A stretch of 64,000 bases of DNA from Sinotaia quadrata (Eukaryota; Mollusca; Gastropoda; Architaenioglossa; Viviparidae), in contig CM054182.1 in NCBI GenBank assembly GCA_028829895.1, positions 13,970,001-14,034,000 on the forward strand, read 5' to 3'. The notes under the pieces were generated by a model. That model searched no databases, was not told the origin of the DNA, and saw only the letters and a list, made by a program, of their open reading frames with translations. The translations under genes were made by a program, and so were the position numbers. Positions 23,026 through 35,164 of the stretch are shown piece by piece (the first letter of the stretch is position 1; each line of letters begins with the position of its first letter).

Positions 23026-23715
23026 TAATTTTGTTTTAAATTTAGTTAATTGCTGTAATTATTTGATTTGGGTACATCCACTATTACTTTTTTAGGCATG
23101 TACAGTCATATTAAAATAAAGTGGTTTTTTTTTGGGGGGGACTTTGACTTATATCCTATTTGATAGGATTTGGTCATAGCAGCATTCTTGTTTAATGTAC
23201 GCCAGATGTTAAATTTTGATTTACTTGAAAGGAGAAGTATTAATTGTTATACTAATACACTGCTTTTTATATTTCTGAGCAGCATTTTGTCACTCATAAC
23301 TGCACTTTAAATACATCTCTGATATGTATCATGAACCAAACTATAGTACAAAAGTGATTACATGTAAACCACTTCTGAGATAGATGGGTTGGAAGAGAGA
23401 AATTTATGTAGTTTGTTACATCTGGATCCACTAAAATTTATGTATTTCAATCAAACTTATTTCATTTAAAATTGTTCATCCTATTATTCATTTTCTCTAT
23501 TTTAATTATATAGTAATAAATTTGTAATATTCATCCAATGTCTCCAATTTAGATTGTTTTATTAGCCAATATAAGAAAAATGTTATTATTATTTAAGCCC
23601 AAACCAGAAATTCAGATTTCTGATTATCTATTTTATCCTGTCAGGGAATGGACTTTTATCTAGATATCAGAAATTTTGCCTACCTGATGATTGAGATTAA
23701 AGTTGTATTTGTCAT
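23026..23715. other. Unique AT-rich sequence
   Basis: Nothing recognised except a T9G7 run near 23130. Confidence 0.5.
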
Positions 23716-23925
23716 ACTCATAGACACTCTGTTAAGTACCAGTATGGTATTTTAGATTGTAGACACTCTGCTAAATACCAGTATGGTATTGTAAATTGTA
23801 ATTGTAGTCTCCAGTATGGTATTGTAAATTGTAATTGTAGTCTCCAGTATGGTATTGTAATTGTACACTCTATTAAATACCAGTATGGTACTGTAATTGT
23901 AGTCACTCTTGTATGTTGGTAGGAA
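23716..23925. repeat. 33-bp minisatellite
   Basis: About six units with CCAGTATGGTATTGTAAATT and GTAATTGTAGTCT; the outer units are diverged. Confidence 0.9.
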
Positions 23926-23929
23926 TGTA

Positions 23930-25080
23930 CAGTGAACACTAATGAGCACTCGCTGATGTAATTCATCAGTTTGTTTTGGAAACTTTCATCAGAAAGTTGG
24001 TGTGTAGCTTCATGTACATAATCTGAATTTTTGTTGGTTTTTCTTAAATCAGAAAGTTCTTGTAATCATTTACATAATCTAATAATTTTGTTTGAGATGT
24101 ATAATGTGAATTGTTTTTGTGTACACTCAATTAATTAATGCATGGGGTTTGTGGGAAGGTGTCAATACAAGTCTTTTTGCATCATGTAACCTGATGTTTT
24201 GTTTTCTTTAGTGTACTTGGAATTTGTTTGTCTAGGATATTTTTCCAGGGGGAGATTGTGTTGGGGGATTTGGGGATTCCACTATTAATGGAATTTACAT
24301 ATTCAAGACATGTATATTTTGTAAATTAAGCTGCTTCTTTCATGTACATGACATTTGGTGGGGTTTTTTTTCCTTTTATTTTCTTTTCAAAATTAGAATG
24401 GAAAAGTGAAGTGCTGCATTTGAAAGTCCAAGTCCAAGCAAGTCTTTGTCTTGCCAATTCAAGTTTCTTGGGTCTCTGTTGTTTGTTGTGTAATATAATG
24501 TATTGACCTTATTGTGGGCATGCATACGTGTGTCAAAGCAGGTGAGGGGAAGCTGTGTGTGTTGATGTTTTATTACATTTAATAATAAATTGTACACAGG
24601 AAACAATAGTTATCTGTACAAAGAAGTCAATAATATTAATCTATATACAGAAAACAATTGGGGGTCTTGTGTTTAGTTTATTCACAGTAGATGTATTCCT
24701 AGATTGATCATTTGGGATTAACTCTTGGGATAATCACTTAATCACTTTGCAGTCATTAGAATTGTTATCTAAGTAATTCCTTTAGTTGTCATTCAATAAG
24801 GATAGACTGCTAAGGTTTTTTCCTTGTTTGCCAGTCATTATGCTGCCTACTGCACTTAATGTTTGCCAGTCATTATCATCTTCACATTTGCCTGTCATTC
24901 CTGACTGTTGCATAGGTCACTTAGCATGTTTGCCATTTATCAGTGACTGTTGCATAGGTCACTTAACATGTTTGGCATATGCTTCTGACCATTGATAAGT
25001 TTTCCATTCTTTAATAATTGAGTATTAGAATACACATCATGTCAGTTATTTGTGAAAAGAGCAGTGTGTGTGCACTTACC
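23930..25080. other. Mostly unique sequence with a short repeat at 24825-24990
   Basis: 24825-24990 holds three to four loose copies of a unit with GACTGTTGCATAGGTCACTT and ATGTTTGCCAGTCATT. The remainder shows no gene or element. Confidence 0.6.
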
Positions 25081-25084
25081 CATT

Positions 25085-25580
25085 GCCAGTCATATATCAC
25101 TGATACATATGATGTACACATTTGCAATCATATAGCATTAATAACCTATGACACACAAACATTTGCAATCATATAGCATTAATAACCTATGACACACAAA
25201 CATTTGCAATCATATAGCATTAATAACCTATGACACACAAACATTTGCAATCATGTAGCATTAATAACCTATGACACAAACATTTGCAATCATATAGCAT
25301 TAATAACCTATGACACACAAACATTTGCAATTATGTAGCATTAATAACCTATGACACACAAACATTTGCAATCATATAGCATTAATAACCTATGACACAC
25401 ATATTTGCAATCTTATAGCATTGATAACCTATGACACATATTTGCAATCTTATAGCATTGATAACCTATGACATGCCTATTTTTGCAATCATATAGCATT
25501 AATAACCTGTGGCAGGTGCATATTTGCAATCACATTATATCGATACCTATGATATAAACATTTGCAGTCATAAAGCACTA
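25085..25580. repeat. 40-bp minisatellite
   Basis: About twelve units with CATTTGCAATCATATAGCAT and TAATAACCTATGACACACAA. The centre is nearly uniform and the edges are degenerate. Confidence 0.95.
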
Positions 25581-27330
25581 ATGCCTGATGTTTTCAGTAT
25601 ACCTGAATGATATCTTGGTTGGGCATACTGTAAATTAGTTGCATCATTCATCATTATAATTTATAAACAAACAAAATGGTTCTCTCTGAATTTTCCAAAA
25701 CTTCTTTATAGAAATAATTTGTTTTTTTGGTTATAATTATTTGGTCTTAAACTAACTACATATTACCCTTTTGTTTTAAATTTCTGGTAGTGAAATGTTA
25801 ATGCACCTTTTAATGTGTGTCCCTTATGCAATTTTAAATTCATCTTCTTTTTTTTATTATTTTCTTTTATTTATTTATTGTCACTTTTATTTTTGGACGA
25901 GTGAATGAGGTGTAAAGATAATAAAAGATTGCTTTTGATTGAATATATATTATTAACATTGCATTTACAGTCCTTTTGTAATCACACTATTTCACTTGTG
26001 TCTCTAGATCACATTCTGCCTTGTGCTAAAAATGTCAGCGTATAGGTTGTGTGTGATGCATGGGTGAAACAAGTTGATGGTGGTAGTTGGGGGAAGCCAG
26101 AATTTGCAAGAACAGTATTGTTTTCCTACAGAAGTAATGTAGCTAAATAGGAAGACTGAAGACAAAACAATTTGGTTTGAGGGCCTTAAATTAAAAAAAA
26201 GTTTGTTTTTTTGTTTTTTTGTTGGTTATGGTTTTTATTTTGTTTTGGTTGGGCATATATTTTATTTGGCTGATTTTCAAGAAAACAATGCATAGTAATA
26301 GACAATATCTTTAAATCAATATGATCAATTATCAAAGAAAGTTAACTAATATATGATTGTAGTTTCTCTAAAATGTCCCTTTTGCACATAAATTTATGGA
26401 ATAGCAAAGGACCATATCTTGTTGAACGTGCTGTTTAATAACCAACAGAGAATGATAGCAGTTAATGAGAAACCAGTTTTAGAAAAATTTGAAAGTATAT
26501 GATTTTTAGACGTATGCAGATTGATAAGTAATTTCCTCTGTTACCATTTTGTTCCAGTATAAGTTAAACTCTTTGTTAATTAGCATGTCTTTTTCAAATA
26601 TCTATGAGGTGGTCCAGCAGGTAATAGTAGAGAAAAATCCATTAACAACCAGGAAGTGAAGGACCATCACAACAATGATCTATGTCAACATATTTTGCTT
26701 CAGATCTATTTTTATCTTTAAGTAATGGTCACAGTGTGATGATTGTTCATTTGGGAGTGGATTGATATGTATATGGACTGTGAATGGATGGATACATGGA
26801 CTGTGAGTGGGTCCGGCTGTGAAATATTTTTCTTTGCAGGTTTAAGAACACTTGTCAATGATTGTATGGTTTTTAAACATTTTGATAATATAATGCATAT
26901 TGCTGCAGTTTTTGCTCCTATAAAATTAGTTTTTATTTTGAACATTTTATCTTTTCCTTGATATTTAGTTTTCTGAATAAAAAAAAAAAAAAACAATTGA
27001 AAATGATTACTGTATGGTGCACAATTTATGGACTTAGAATATTAGTATAGTTAAATATTTGTATCTCAGATTCACTTGTAAAAAATAATTAAGCTTTAAT
27101 GACCATTCATGTAAGCCTTTTTTGTACATAAAGAAATTGTTTTACCAAGTTCATGCTTTTTCTTTTTTATTTAGTACATTCTTAAATTGATGGAATTTGG
27201 TGGGTTTATTGCTTCACTTGTCAAACGGTAACATGCTAGTTGAGAATGCTTTACCATGTCATAACATGCAAAAATCGGATGTGAGAATTAAGTAGAAATA
27301 AATTAATCAAGTAGTTAATACCTCACTTGT
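25581..27330. other. Unique AT-rich sequence
   Basis: Only short chance frames and A/T runs. No exon-like structure is seen. Confidence 0.5.
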
Positions 27331-27334
27331 CACA

Positions 27335-27620
27335 ATACACTATAAAAATGCTTTGTTACACTTCATAAGAGCATACTATATATTCATATGTTTTGTTACA
27401 TTTCATAAGAACACACTATACAAATATTTTGTTACACTTTCAAAGAAGTACACTATATATGTTTTGTTACATTTCATAAGAACACACTATACAAATGTTT
27501 TGTTACACTTTCAAAGAAGCACACTATATATGTTTTGTTACATTTCATAAGAACACACTATACAAATGTTTTGTTACACTTCCAAAGAAGCACACTACAT
27601 AAATGCTTTGTTATGCTTCC
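27335..27620. repeat. 36-37-bp minisatellite with two alternating subtypes
   Basis: Eight units begin with TTTTGTTACA; units with TTTCATAAGAACACACTATA alternate with units with CTTTCAAAGAAGYACACTAT, giving a dimer of about 73 bp. Confidence 0.9.
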
Positions 27621-29425
27621 GTTAGTACAAGAAATATGCTAAACATGTATCGATGTGAAAAGAATTGACATTCAATATCTTTTTCCCTTTTTCCCCGTTA
27701 GAATTTCTTATGCTGCATATATTAATTCTTTCTTTATTGCAAACTCCCTTCAGTGGTCTTAAGACAAGAAATAAAACTATTTTGACCTCTGTTTCTCTTG
27801 TATGTATATGCATTACATCAGTGTTCACATTATTAATTGTAAAATTAAATTATAATTGTATATCAGAACCATTCAAATTATGATACAAATAATTTTCCAA
27901 TAAACTCTTTGGCACAACTAAGAGTTGTGTGTGAAGTCAGTGTATCCCATCTGACTTGTAAGTCAATGTATCCTATTGGAAAACACTTGAAGCTTGTCCC
28001 TACCGAAAACATAAAATCTACTATGAATGACAAATGATAGTCACAGTGTATAGATCAGGCTCGCACCCTCCATACAGCCTGCATGGGATTGTTTCTGCAG
28101 TCCATGACGATGTTGAGAGATGTTCTTTTTAAAAATGATTTTGAAATGTAAAAGAATGGGAGGTCGGACGATTAATGTAAAAACTTCTTATGCAGCGTGC
28201 GCCAGTGTTGACTCAGTTCTTAGTTTTGTATATAAGAGTAATGTAGATTCACTGGGTAGACTCAATTCTTAATTTAGTTTTGCGTTAATATAGGGCATTA
28301 TAGGCGTTAGGGTTGGGATTTGTTTTGCCAAGCTTGTCGACAGATAATACCCAGTGACGGGCATCTGGATCAAACTTAACATTATTTTAGTAACAAAATT
28401 ACATGTAGATAAGCTTTGTGGATCGATAATTGTTTTTGATATAATAAATTGGGTAATTTTTTATTTATTTTTTTTTTAAGGGGAGGGGGGGGGCGCAGAA
28501 GGAAAACGGCTATAGTTTTAAAGGTGAGTCCTTTGGCAGCACCTCTAATGAAAATTGACAGCAGTCCTTGGTGGTGAGAGGAAGTAACGCTCGATTCCTT
28601 TATCATAAATCTTTGTATCAACAAGGAGCGGTTAAACGCAGGTTCGGTTTTACTTGTACTGGTAGAAAGCTAAGCACAATGGGGTGGGGTGGGGGACCGG
28701 TATTTGGTCGTGTGGAGAAATTAAACAAAGCTATATATGGTCTATACGTTTAATGGCTTAACTGCTATCCGGGTATGTTGCTAGCTGCTTCATTAATTAA
28801 TTTGTGGGGAGTGCTTCGAGGCCGATTTTCGCAGGGTTTTTTTTTTTTTTTTTTTTTGGGGGGGGTGGTTGCTGGTTTTGGGAGGTTTTGTATACTATGT
28901 ATATAATGTTAGTTCTGTCGCTCGCAGTTTGTTTCTCTTATTTTCTATGTACTTTTTGCTTTCAACTGTTGGATTTTGATGAGGTTAAAATAGCTGGTGG
29001 CTGGGTGATTCTGTTTATAAATTTGTTATTTTATTTTTACTGGTTAATGTTTTGATATTTAGGTGGTTTTCCCAATCACTACTTTAGAAGCCCTGGACTA
29101 GTTCTACAAACACAATTCCGGAGCAGAAGCAAACAACTATGTAACACTTCCAAGGGAGATAAATAATTAAAGAAGTCATCTGGTGGTGTCCCCTACTGCA
29201 AGTGGTTTGGGAAAGGCCTTTGAACAATTACTCTTGTTTGCTTGCTCTTTGCAGTGTCTGGCTATTCAATAAGACCGGGGGTGGGTGGGGATCTTTAAAT
29301 ACCTCTTAGAGACTGTGATTCGTGTAAGTAAATTTGTAATGTAACTAACTGGCTACTGCATGGAAACAGGATTATTTTCTCCAGAGGACGCCATCTAAAA
29401 AAAAAAAAAAAAAAAGACTTCTTGC
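27621..29425. other. Unique sequence with long homopolymer runs
   Basis: T/G and A runs occur at 28455-28495, 28838-28867 and 29398-29415. G+C begins to rise here compared with the first 28 kb. No gene, tRNA or mobile element is recognised. Confidence 0.5.
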
Positions 29426-29437
29426 AAACCGCGTCAT

Positions 29438-29650
29438 TATGACACACTCCACTTAATCCTTACGTTCATAATACTGGATATACACTCCACTTAATCTTTA
29501 CGTTCATAATACTGGATATACACTCCACTTAATCCATACGTTCATAATACTGGATATACACTCCACTTAATCCTTACGTTCATAATACTGGATATACACT
29601 CCACTTTAATCCTTACGTTCATAATACTGGTTACACACACTCCACTAAAT
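29438..29650. repeat. 38-bp minisatellite
   Basis: About six units with TACACTCCACTTAATCCTTA and CGTTCATAATACTGGATA. Confidence 0.95.
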
Positions 29651-30076
29651 CCATGCATTCATATAGTCAATCTATATAACATTTTTAATGATGGCAGCTG
29701 TCACTAGAACGTGTTCACAATCACGCAGTTGCAACAAGTAACTTTCTTTCTTACTAGATGACCATCCAATGTACCCTTTCTAGACACATTACACAACTGT
29801 TCCAGAATCTTCAATGCATTCACAAAGCACACTGAAGAGAATTGTCCAGAACTTCGTATGCGCTATCAAAGCACATCACGAGGAGTGTTCCTGAAACTTT
29901 GTGTGCACCACCCAAGGAATGTTCAAGAAATTTCATGAATTCTTGAGACCAACTTAACCTCAATTTCTGTCATGTTGGCTCTTGAACAAAATTCACAAGA
30001 ATCAACTTACAGTAAGACGTTTACTGATAAGTTTGACATCAATACTGGATATACACACTAACATGATCCAGTAGAG
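29651..30076. other. Unique sequence left of hAT element
   Basis: Loose repetition of an AGAA(C/T)TTC.TG..TTC-like phrase at 29800-29950; otherwise nothing. Confidence 0.4.
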
Positions 30077-31715
30077 CAGTGGTGCACAAACTTCGGCCCG
30101 TGGGCCAGATCTGGCCCGCGAAGAGTCGCCGAGTGGCCTGCCGATGTCAAACGAAAAAGTCAATTGTTTACTCACACTGCGCGAAACAAAGCAGCACCTC
30201 CTGACCCATTTGTCCAGGCGCTCTGTGCTGATGATGTCTGCCCGCTGACATAACACTCACAGAGGCAAGAGAAAAGGACTATACCAAGATGGGCGGCAAA
30301 CCCCACACATACGTGCTGGCCCCTTCCTGTGATTGTGATACAGTCATCAGTAGCTGTTAATGTAGATCTACCACATTCCTTTGTTTATTCTGAATTATAT
30401 TTTTGTGATAAAATGGCAGCTAATCTTAAAAGAAAAGTTGACAATGAAAACCTGTAAACCGGCAGTTTAATGTTGACTGGACTCTACAATACTGTTGTGT
30501 TCAACAACAGACAAACGTTATTTGTCTGCTGTGTCATTCAACAGTAGCAGTGGCGAAGGTTTCTAATATAAAGCGTCATTTTGAGACGAAGCATCAAGAT
30601 TTCCACAACGTTGTTGATGACGAATTAACAGCTCGAATTGAATCTCTGAGGCATTCACTGAACCACTAACAGAACATTTTCTCAAAGCAGTCAGCATATT
30701 TTAGTGCAGCGCATGAGGTCAGTTACGAGATTTCCTTGATGATAGCAAAATCTGGCCGACCTTTCACTGACAGTGATTTTGTCAAGCAATGTATGATTAC
30801 TGCATCAGAAAAGTTGTGTCCAGAAGCTGTTTGCAAACAGCAGATGGTGACTTTGAATCGTATGACAGTTCAACGAAGAATTTCATACCTCTCAGCAGAC
30901 GTGACAAGACAGCTTTCAAACAAAGCAGCCAACTTTGTCTACTTCTCTTTGGCTGCAGACGAGTCGACTGACATCAATTCAACTGAACAGCTGCTAGTTA
31001 TTGTTCAGGGTGTGTCATCACATCATTTGATATCACAGAGGAACATATCGGCATGGGTTCCATGAAGGGTCAGACAACTGCGTCTGCTCTATTTGAAGAG
31101 ACAGTGCAACTGTGTAGTAGTGTGTCACTGGATTTCACGAAACTGGTAAGTGTGACAACTGATGGAGCATCAGCCATGACCGGAGAACGTAACGGGCTGG
31201 TACCACTGTTGATGAAGTATCGAGGAAAGCAGAACAGACATTTGGTGAAGTAGCACTGTATTATTCACCAACAGAACCTGTGCAGTAAAGAACTTGGTTT
31301 TCAGTGACGAAAACAATTAATTTCATCAAATCACGAGGACTCAATCACCACCAATTTCGAAGTCTTCTTGAGAAATTGATGCAGATTATGGTGACCTTGT
31401 TTATTGCTGTGAGGTACGCTGGCTGAGTTGAGGGAAGATGCTCAAAAGATTCTGGGAGTGAATTGAAGAGGTCATAGAATTCCTCAGAAGCAAGAACAAA
31501 GACACAGAAGTTGCTTCCATGACTTTGGCCAATGCAGATTGTTAATGAAACATTTTGCTGATCCGTCGTTCAGTGTGTCAGTGGATGACATGTCCGCAGA
31601 ATACCAGCTCGAACTTACTGATCTCCAGGCATCTGATGAACTGCGTGCTACTTACTGAGAAAACAGTTTGCTATCAGAACATTGCCTGATACATTTGCTA
31701 ATCTGAAAGGTAACG
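30077..31715 (+). mobile_element. hAT-superfamily DNA transposon, 3' truncated
   Basis: The left end CAGTGGTGCACAAACTTCGG followed by CCCGTGGGCC has the CAGNGGT start and the GGCCCG-rich subterminal sequence usual in animal hAT (Charlie-like) elements. The body encodes a broken BED-finger transposase. No matching inverted end (CCACTG) is found to the right, and sequence similarity fades at about 31.7 kb where a simple repeat begins, so the right end is missing. Confidence 0.8.
30413..31715 (+). pseudogene. hAT transposase pseudogene (ZBED/GTF2IRD2-like family)
   Basis: An ATG at 30413 starts MAANLKRKVDNEN and is soon followed by TAA. In other frames the sequence continues: NIKRHFETKHQDFHN is the end of a BED zinc finger; EVSYEISLMIAKSGRPFTDS and LAADESTDINSTEQLLVIVQ are the start of the hAT catalytic region; LVSVTTDGASAMTGERNGL and CIIHQQNLCSKEL follow; then CCEVRWLS, stop, GKMLKRFWE, stop, IEEVIEFL. 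Several frameshifts and in-frame stops, at least some consistent with CGA to TGA change, show it is dead. In intact relatives this protein cuts and pastes the element; domesticated relatives include ZBED and FAM200 genes. Confidence 0.85.
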
Positions 31716-31945
31716 CACTTGGTAGACTGTATTATTAGGATAGAATGTGTTGTTATGGTGTGTGTTATTCGAATAATTTTATTGTTATCACTGTGCTATT
31801 AAGCAATGACATTAGCTAGAGTGTTATTAAGTAGTGTTTTATTAGTTAGTGTGTGTTATTAACATTTTTATGCTAATTAGGCAGAATATGTTATTTGGTA
31901 GATTGAGTTATTAAGTAATTTGTATTATTCGGTTAGATTGTTTTA
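31716..31945. repeat. Diverged TTATTAG-rich simple repeat
   Basis: Loose copies of a 25-35-bp phrase around GTGTGTTATTAAGTAGT separate the hAT relic from the next array. Confidence 0.55.
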
Positions 31946-31946
31946 T

Positions 31947-32345
31947 CAGGTGTGTATTCAAGGCAGCTCATACTTCAGGTGTGTATTCAAGGCGGCTCAT
32001 ACTTCAGGTGTGTATTCAAGGCAGCTCATACTTCAGGTGTGTATTCAAGGCAGCTCATACTTCAGGTGTGTATTCAAGGCAGCTCATACTTCAGGTGTGT
32101 ATTCAAGGCAGCTCATACTTATACTTCAGTGTGTATTCAAGGCAGCTCATACTTCAGGTGTGTATTCAAGGCAGCTCATACTTCAGGTGTGTATTCAAGG
32201 CAGCTCATACTTCAGGTGTGTATTCAAGGCAGCTCATACTTCAGTGTGTATTCAAGGCAGCTCATACTTATACTTCAGTGTGTATTCAAGGCAGCTCATA
32301 CTTCAGGTGTGTATTCAAGGCAGCTCATACTTCAGTGTGTATTCA
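31947..32345. repeat. 29-bp minisatellite, open in all three plus frames
   Basis: About fourteen units with CAGGTGTGTATTCAAGGCAG and CTCATACTT. Some units lack GG or gain ATACTT. Because 29 is not a multiple of 3 and the unit lacks stops in every frame, three overlapping plus-strand frames of 146-185 codons remain open. They are artefacts of repetition. Confidence 0.95.
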
Positions 32346-32547
32346 TCGGCAGCTTACACTTGTGTACGTATTCATCGGCCGCTTACTCTTGACCGACATG
32401 GATGTAGAGAAGCTTGTTCTATGCTCCATACCAGCTGTGTAACAATAGCTTGTCCCATGTTCTATATAGAGTTGTAACCTGATGACGTCATGAGAAGATT
32501 GACAGGGACGTACAGTAGCTGGTTTCTTGCTCTGGATACAGTTATAA

Positions 32548-32655
32548 TTTTGTGACGTCATGATACACGATTGTAACCTTATGATGTCATGATACACGAT
32601 TGTAACCTTATGATGTCATGATACACGATTGTAACTTTATGATGTCATGCCATGA
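32548..32655. repeat. 29-bp minisatellite
   Basis: Three to four units with TGATGTCATGATACACGATT and GTAACCTTA; a diverged unit lies at 32475-32495. The unique stretch 32350-32545 shows nothing else. Confidence 0.88.
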
Positions 32656-32774
32656 TGGTAGAGACTTTACAGTTACTAGTTCACTCCACTTTCGTCATAT
32701 ATACTTTACAGCTACTAGATCAGTTTTGTGATATAGACTAATTCAGTCGTTTAGCCTAAACATTTTAACAACTA

Positions 32775-32830
32775 CAGTAGAATGTCGATTATCCAAACGT
32801 CAATTATCCTGCTCTTCCCGACCTTATACA

Positions 32831-32884
<54 letters not shown>

Positions 32885-33384
32885 ACACACACACACACAC
32901 ACACATTATTTTAGTGCACTAGTTGTTAGATTCCACTTTCCATTCTACTAGCCAGGACTTCTTGACGTCTTTATAGTTCGTACTGTTCCAGTGTACTGGA
33001 CGCAAACGATGACGTCATTCGGTAGGATGTAAAAATACCTTTCCCGAACTTATCGAAGAGAAATATAGGGAGTATAGCACAGAAAGAGTCTTAAATCGCT
33101 ATTACAGGAGTTATAAATCAAATTTTGGCTTTGGTGGTTGAATGGACTCCTGAGTCTCTCGTGACCTTGATGCGTCATTGTTGTACTGTTGTTTGATGCG
33201 AATGAGAGTGGTAGGGGAGTGGCGGTTTGCATATTTCAAAGTACAGGAGTAATAACTTAATTTAAATGTAGGCTTACACTTTATTTCATACAAAAACTGT
33301 GTTTTCTCATATATGCATAATTATCCGAACTATTTGATTAACCGAACCAGCATTGTCCCTGTTCGAGAAATGGAAGTTCTACTG
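32775..33384. mobile_element. pogo/Tigger-like MITE, about 610 bp
   Basis: The left end CAGTAGAATGTCGATTATCC and the right end, read on the other strand, CAGTAGAACTTCCATTTCTC share CAGTAGAA and the general form of Tigger-type inverted ends. Subterminal TTATCCGAAC-like phrases occur on both sides. TA precedes the left end; the expected TA after the right end is TT, so the duplication is mutated or the boundary is off. It contains a CT/CA microsatellite and no transposase. Confidence 0.65.
32831..32905. repeat. (CT)n(CA)n microsatellite
   Basis: About nine CT units run into about 28 CA units with one interruption (CACCAC). It lies within the MITE. Confidence 0.97.
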
Positions 33385-33442
33385 TTTCATGTCATAGAAA
33401 CTGCAGCTACTAGTTGTGTCCCTTTGGTGGCTTGCATATTTT

Positions 33443-33772
33443 TATATATAAAAAGGACGTTCTGATGATGTTCTGATGCTGTGTGATGCACTGACGTCAA
33501 GACTCTTCCTTTTTGACTTTTTTGACAAATCAGTCTCACATTTTCAAACTCCCGGAGTGTACACATCCGAATGGCCTTATTTAATCAACCTGCGGACGTG
33601 TGCAGCCCCTGCCGTCATTTTTTTTCCAGGATATGGATTGTGGCCATGCAGCGTTTGTCTCCCTTACACAACAGAATACGCACTGCTCTTACGGAATGGT
33701 CAAGGTCAGAGAGAGAATGGAATCTGTGTACGTCTGGTCAAGGCCAGAGTGTTGGAACAGTAGACTTGCAAG
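33443..33772 (+). other. Candidate TATA box and first exon with consensus donor (unconfirmed)
   Basis: TATATAAAAAGG near 33445-33456 is followed about 25 nt on by an ATG frame (33476-33763). A perfect 5' splice consensus CAAG|GTAAGT occurs at 33769-33778. A pyrimidine-rich TTTTTTTTCCAG also precedes 33630, so 33630-33772 could instead be an internal exon, open in the frame of 33571-33780. The stretch is non-repetitive and richer in G+C than its neighbours. I recognise no protein family, and chance is quite possible. Confidence 0.2.
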
Positions 33773-33774
33773 GT

Positions 33775-34725
33775 AAGTAAAACAAATATATAAACCGACT
33801 GAGAAAGTGAATAAGCAAATAAAATGGCAGACAAGGTGAATTAATAAATAAAAGTGAGTACATGTAAATAAATAAAATAAAACGAGCAGACGAGAGTAAT
33901 TGTAGATAAGATAAATTATTTAAAGTGAGAAGACAAGGCGAATAAATTAATAAAGTGAGTTTATGAGACAAGATAAAATATATTGGTCAAATAAAATCAG
34001 CACAAAGCAGACAAACTTAGCAGACAAGGAGAATAAACAAATAAAACTCGTAGACTAGGTAAATATAAAATAAAGTTCAATTTAAAAAAAAGGAGAACAA
34101 CAGGTGATTAAATAAATAGACAATGGAATAAGTAAACAGTGTCTAATGATAGTAGACAAGTAAATATATATAGAGCAGTCAAATAAATCAATAGAGTATA
34201 TACGTGACGTGTAATGAAACAATATAGACAGGTGGGTAAATAGAGCAGACAAGTGGGTAAATAGATTAGAGTAGTGGGTACATTGACCAGACAAGTGTCA
34301 AGTGGGTAAATAAGAGTAGACAATTGGGTAAATAGAGTAGACACGTGACATTAGAGTAAATAAAAGAGTAGTGTGACAAGTGACATGCGAGTAAATAAAA
34401 AAGTAGAGAAGTGGGTAAATAGACTAGACAAGTGACATACGAGTAAATAAAAAAGTAGAGAAGTGGGTAAATAGACTAGAAAAGTGACATTTGTGTAAGT
34501 AAAAGAGTAGAGAAGTGGGTAAATAGACTAGACAAGTGACATACGAGTAAATAAAAAAGTAGAGAATTGGGTAAATAGACTAGACAAGTGACATTTGTGT
34601 AAGTAAAAGAGTAGAGAAGTGGGAAAATAGACTAGACAAGTGACATTTGTGTAAGTAAAAGAGTAGAGAAGTGGGTAAATAGACTAGACAAGTGACATTT
34701 GTGTAAGTAAAAGAAGTCTAATGTG
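33775..34725. repeat. Diverged array maturing into a 52-bp minisatellite
   Basis: 33775-34370 is loose (GACAAGTGGGTAAATAGAGT, AATAAATAAA phrases). 34370-34725 is regular, with about seven units of AAGTGGGTAAATAGACTAGA and CAAGTGACATTTGTGTAAGT. The array seems to grade from old to young from left to right. Confidence 0.85.
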
Positions 34726-34867
34726 AGATGTTTGTGAGCGTATTTTTTATGTCGTTCATCTTTTACCTGTAGAACAGGTGAGTATGGCGAGTGGTGGTGG
34801 GTGGTGGGTGGGTGGAATGAGAGAGCGGCTCTGCTCCAGTACTGAAGCGGAAATTAATCAAAGGAAC

Positions 34868-35140
34868 TATCCTTTGTCTTTCACTCCATTCATCTCCCAC
34901 ATTGCTGTACTATCCTTGTCTTTCACTCCATTCATCTCCCACATTGCTGTACTATCCTTGTCTTCCACTCCATTCATCTCCCACATTGCTGTACTATCCT
35001 TGTCTTTCACTCCATTCATCTCCCACATTGCTGTACTATCCTTGTCTTTCACTCCATTCATCTCCCACATTGCTGTACTATCCTTGTCTTTCACTCCATT
35101 CATCTCCCACATTGCTGTACTATCCTTGTCTTTCACTCTA
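34868..35140. repeat. 42-bp minisatellite
   Basis: Six and a half units with CTTTCACTCCATTCATCTCC and CACATTGCTGTACTATCCTT. Its period of 14 codons keeps frames open on both strands. Units differ at a single position (TTTC or TTCC). Confidence 0.96.
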
Positions 35141-35164
35141 TTCACAAAATCCCTGAAACATAAA

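Noticed and set aside
28640..28690. tRNA-like T-loop phrase CAGGTTCGGTTTTACTTG
   Set aside because: No acceptor stem, D-arm or anticodon arm could be fitted around it.
31920..32477. Three overlapping plus-strand frames of 146-185 codons
   Set aside because: The 29-bp unit has no stop in any plus frame, so the frames are a direct product of the repeat.
34755..34800. Possible 5-base micro-exon AACAG between TTTACCTGTAG and GTGAGT
   Set aside because: Splice-like dinucleotides this close together arise easily by chance, and no coding context supports it.
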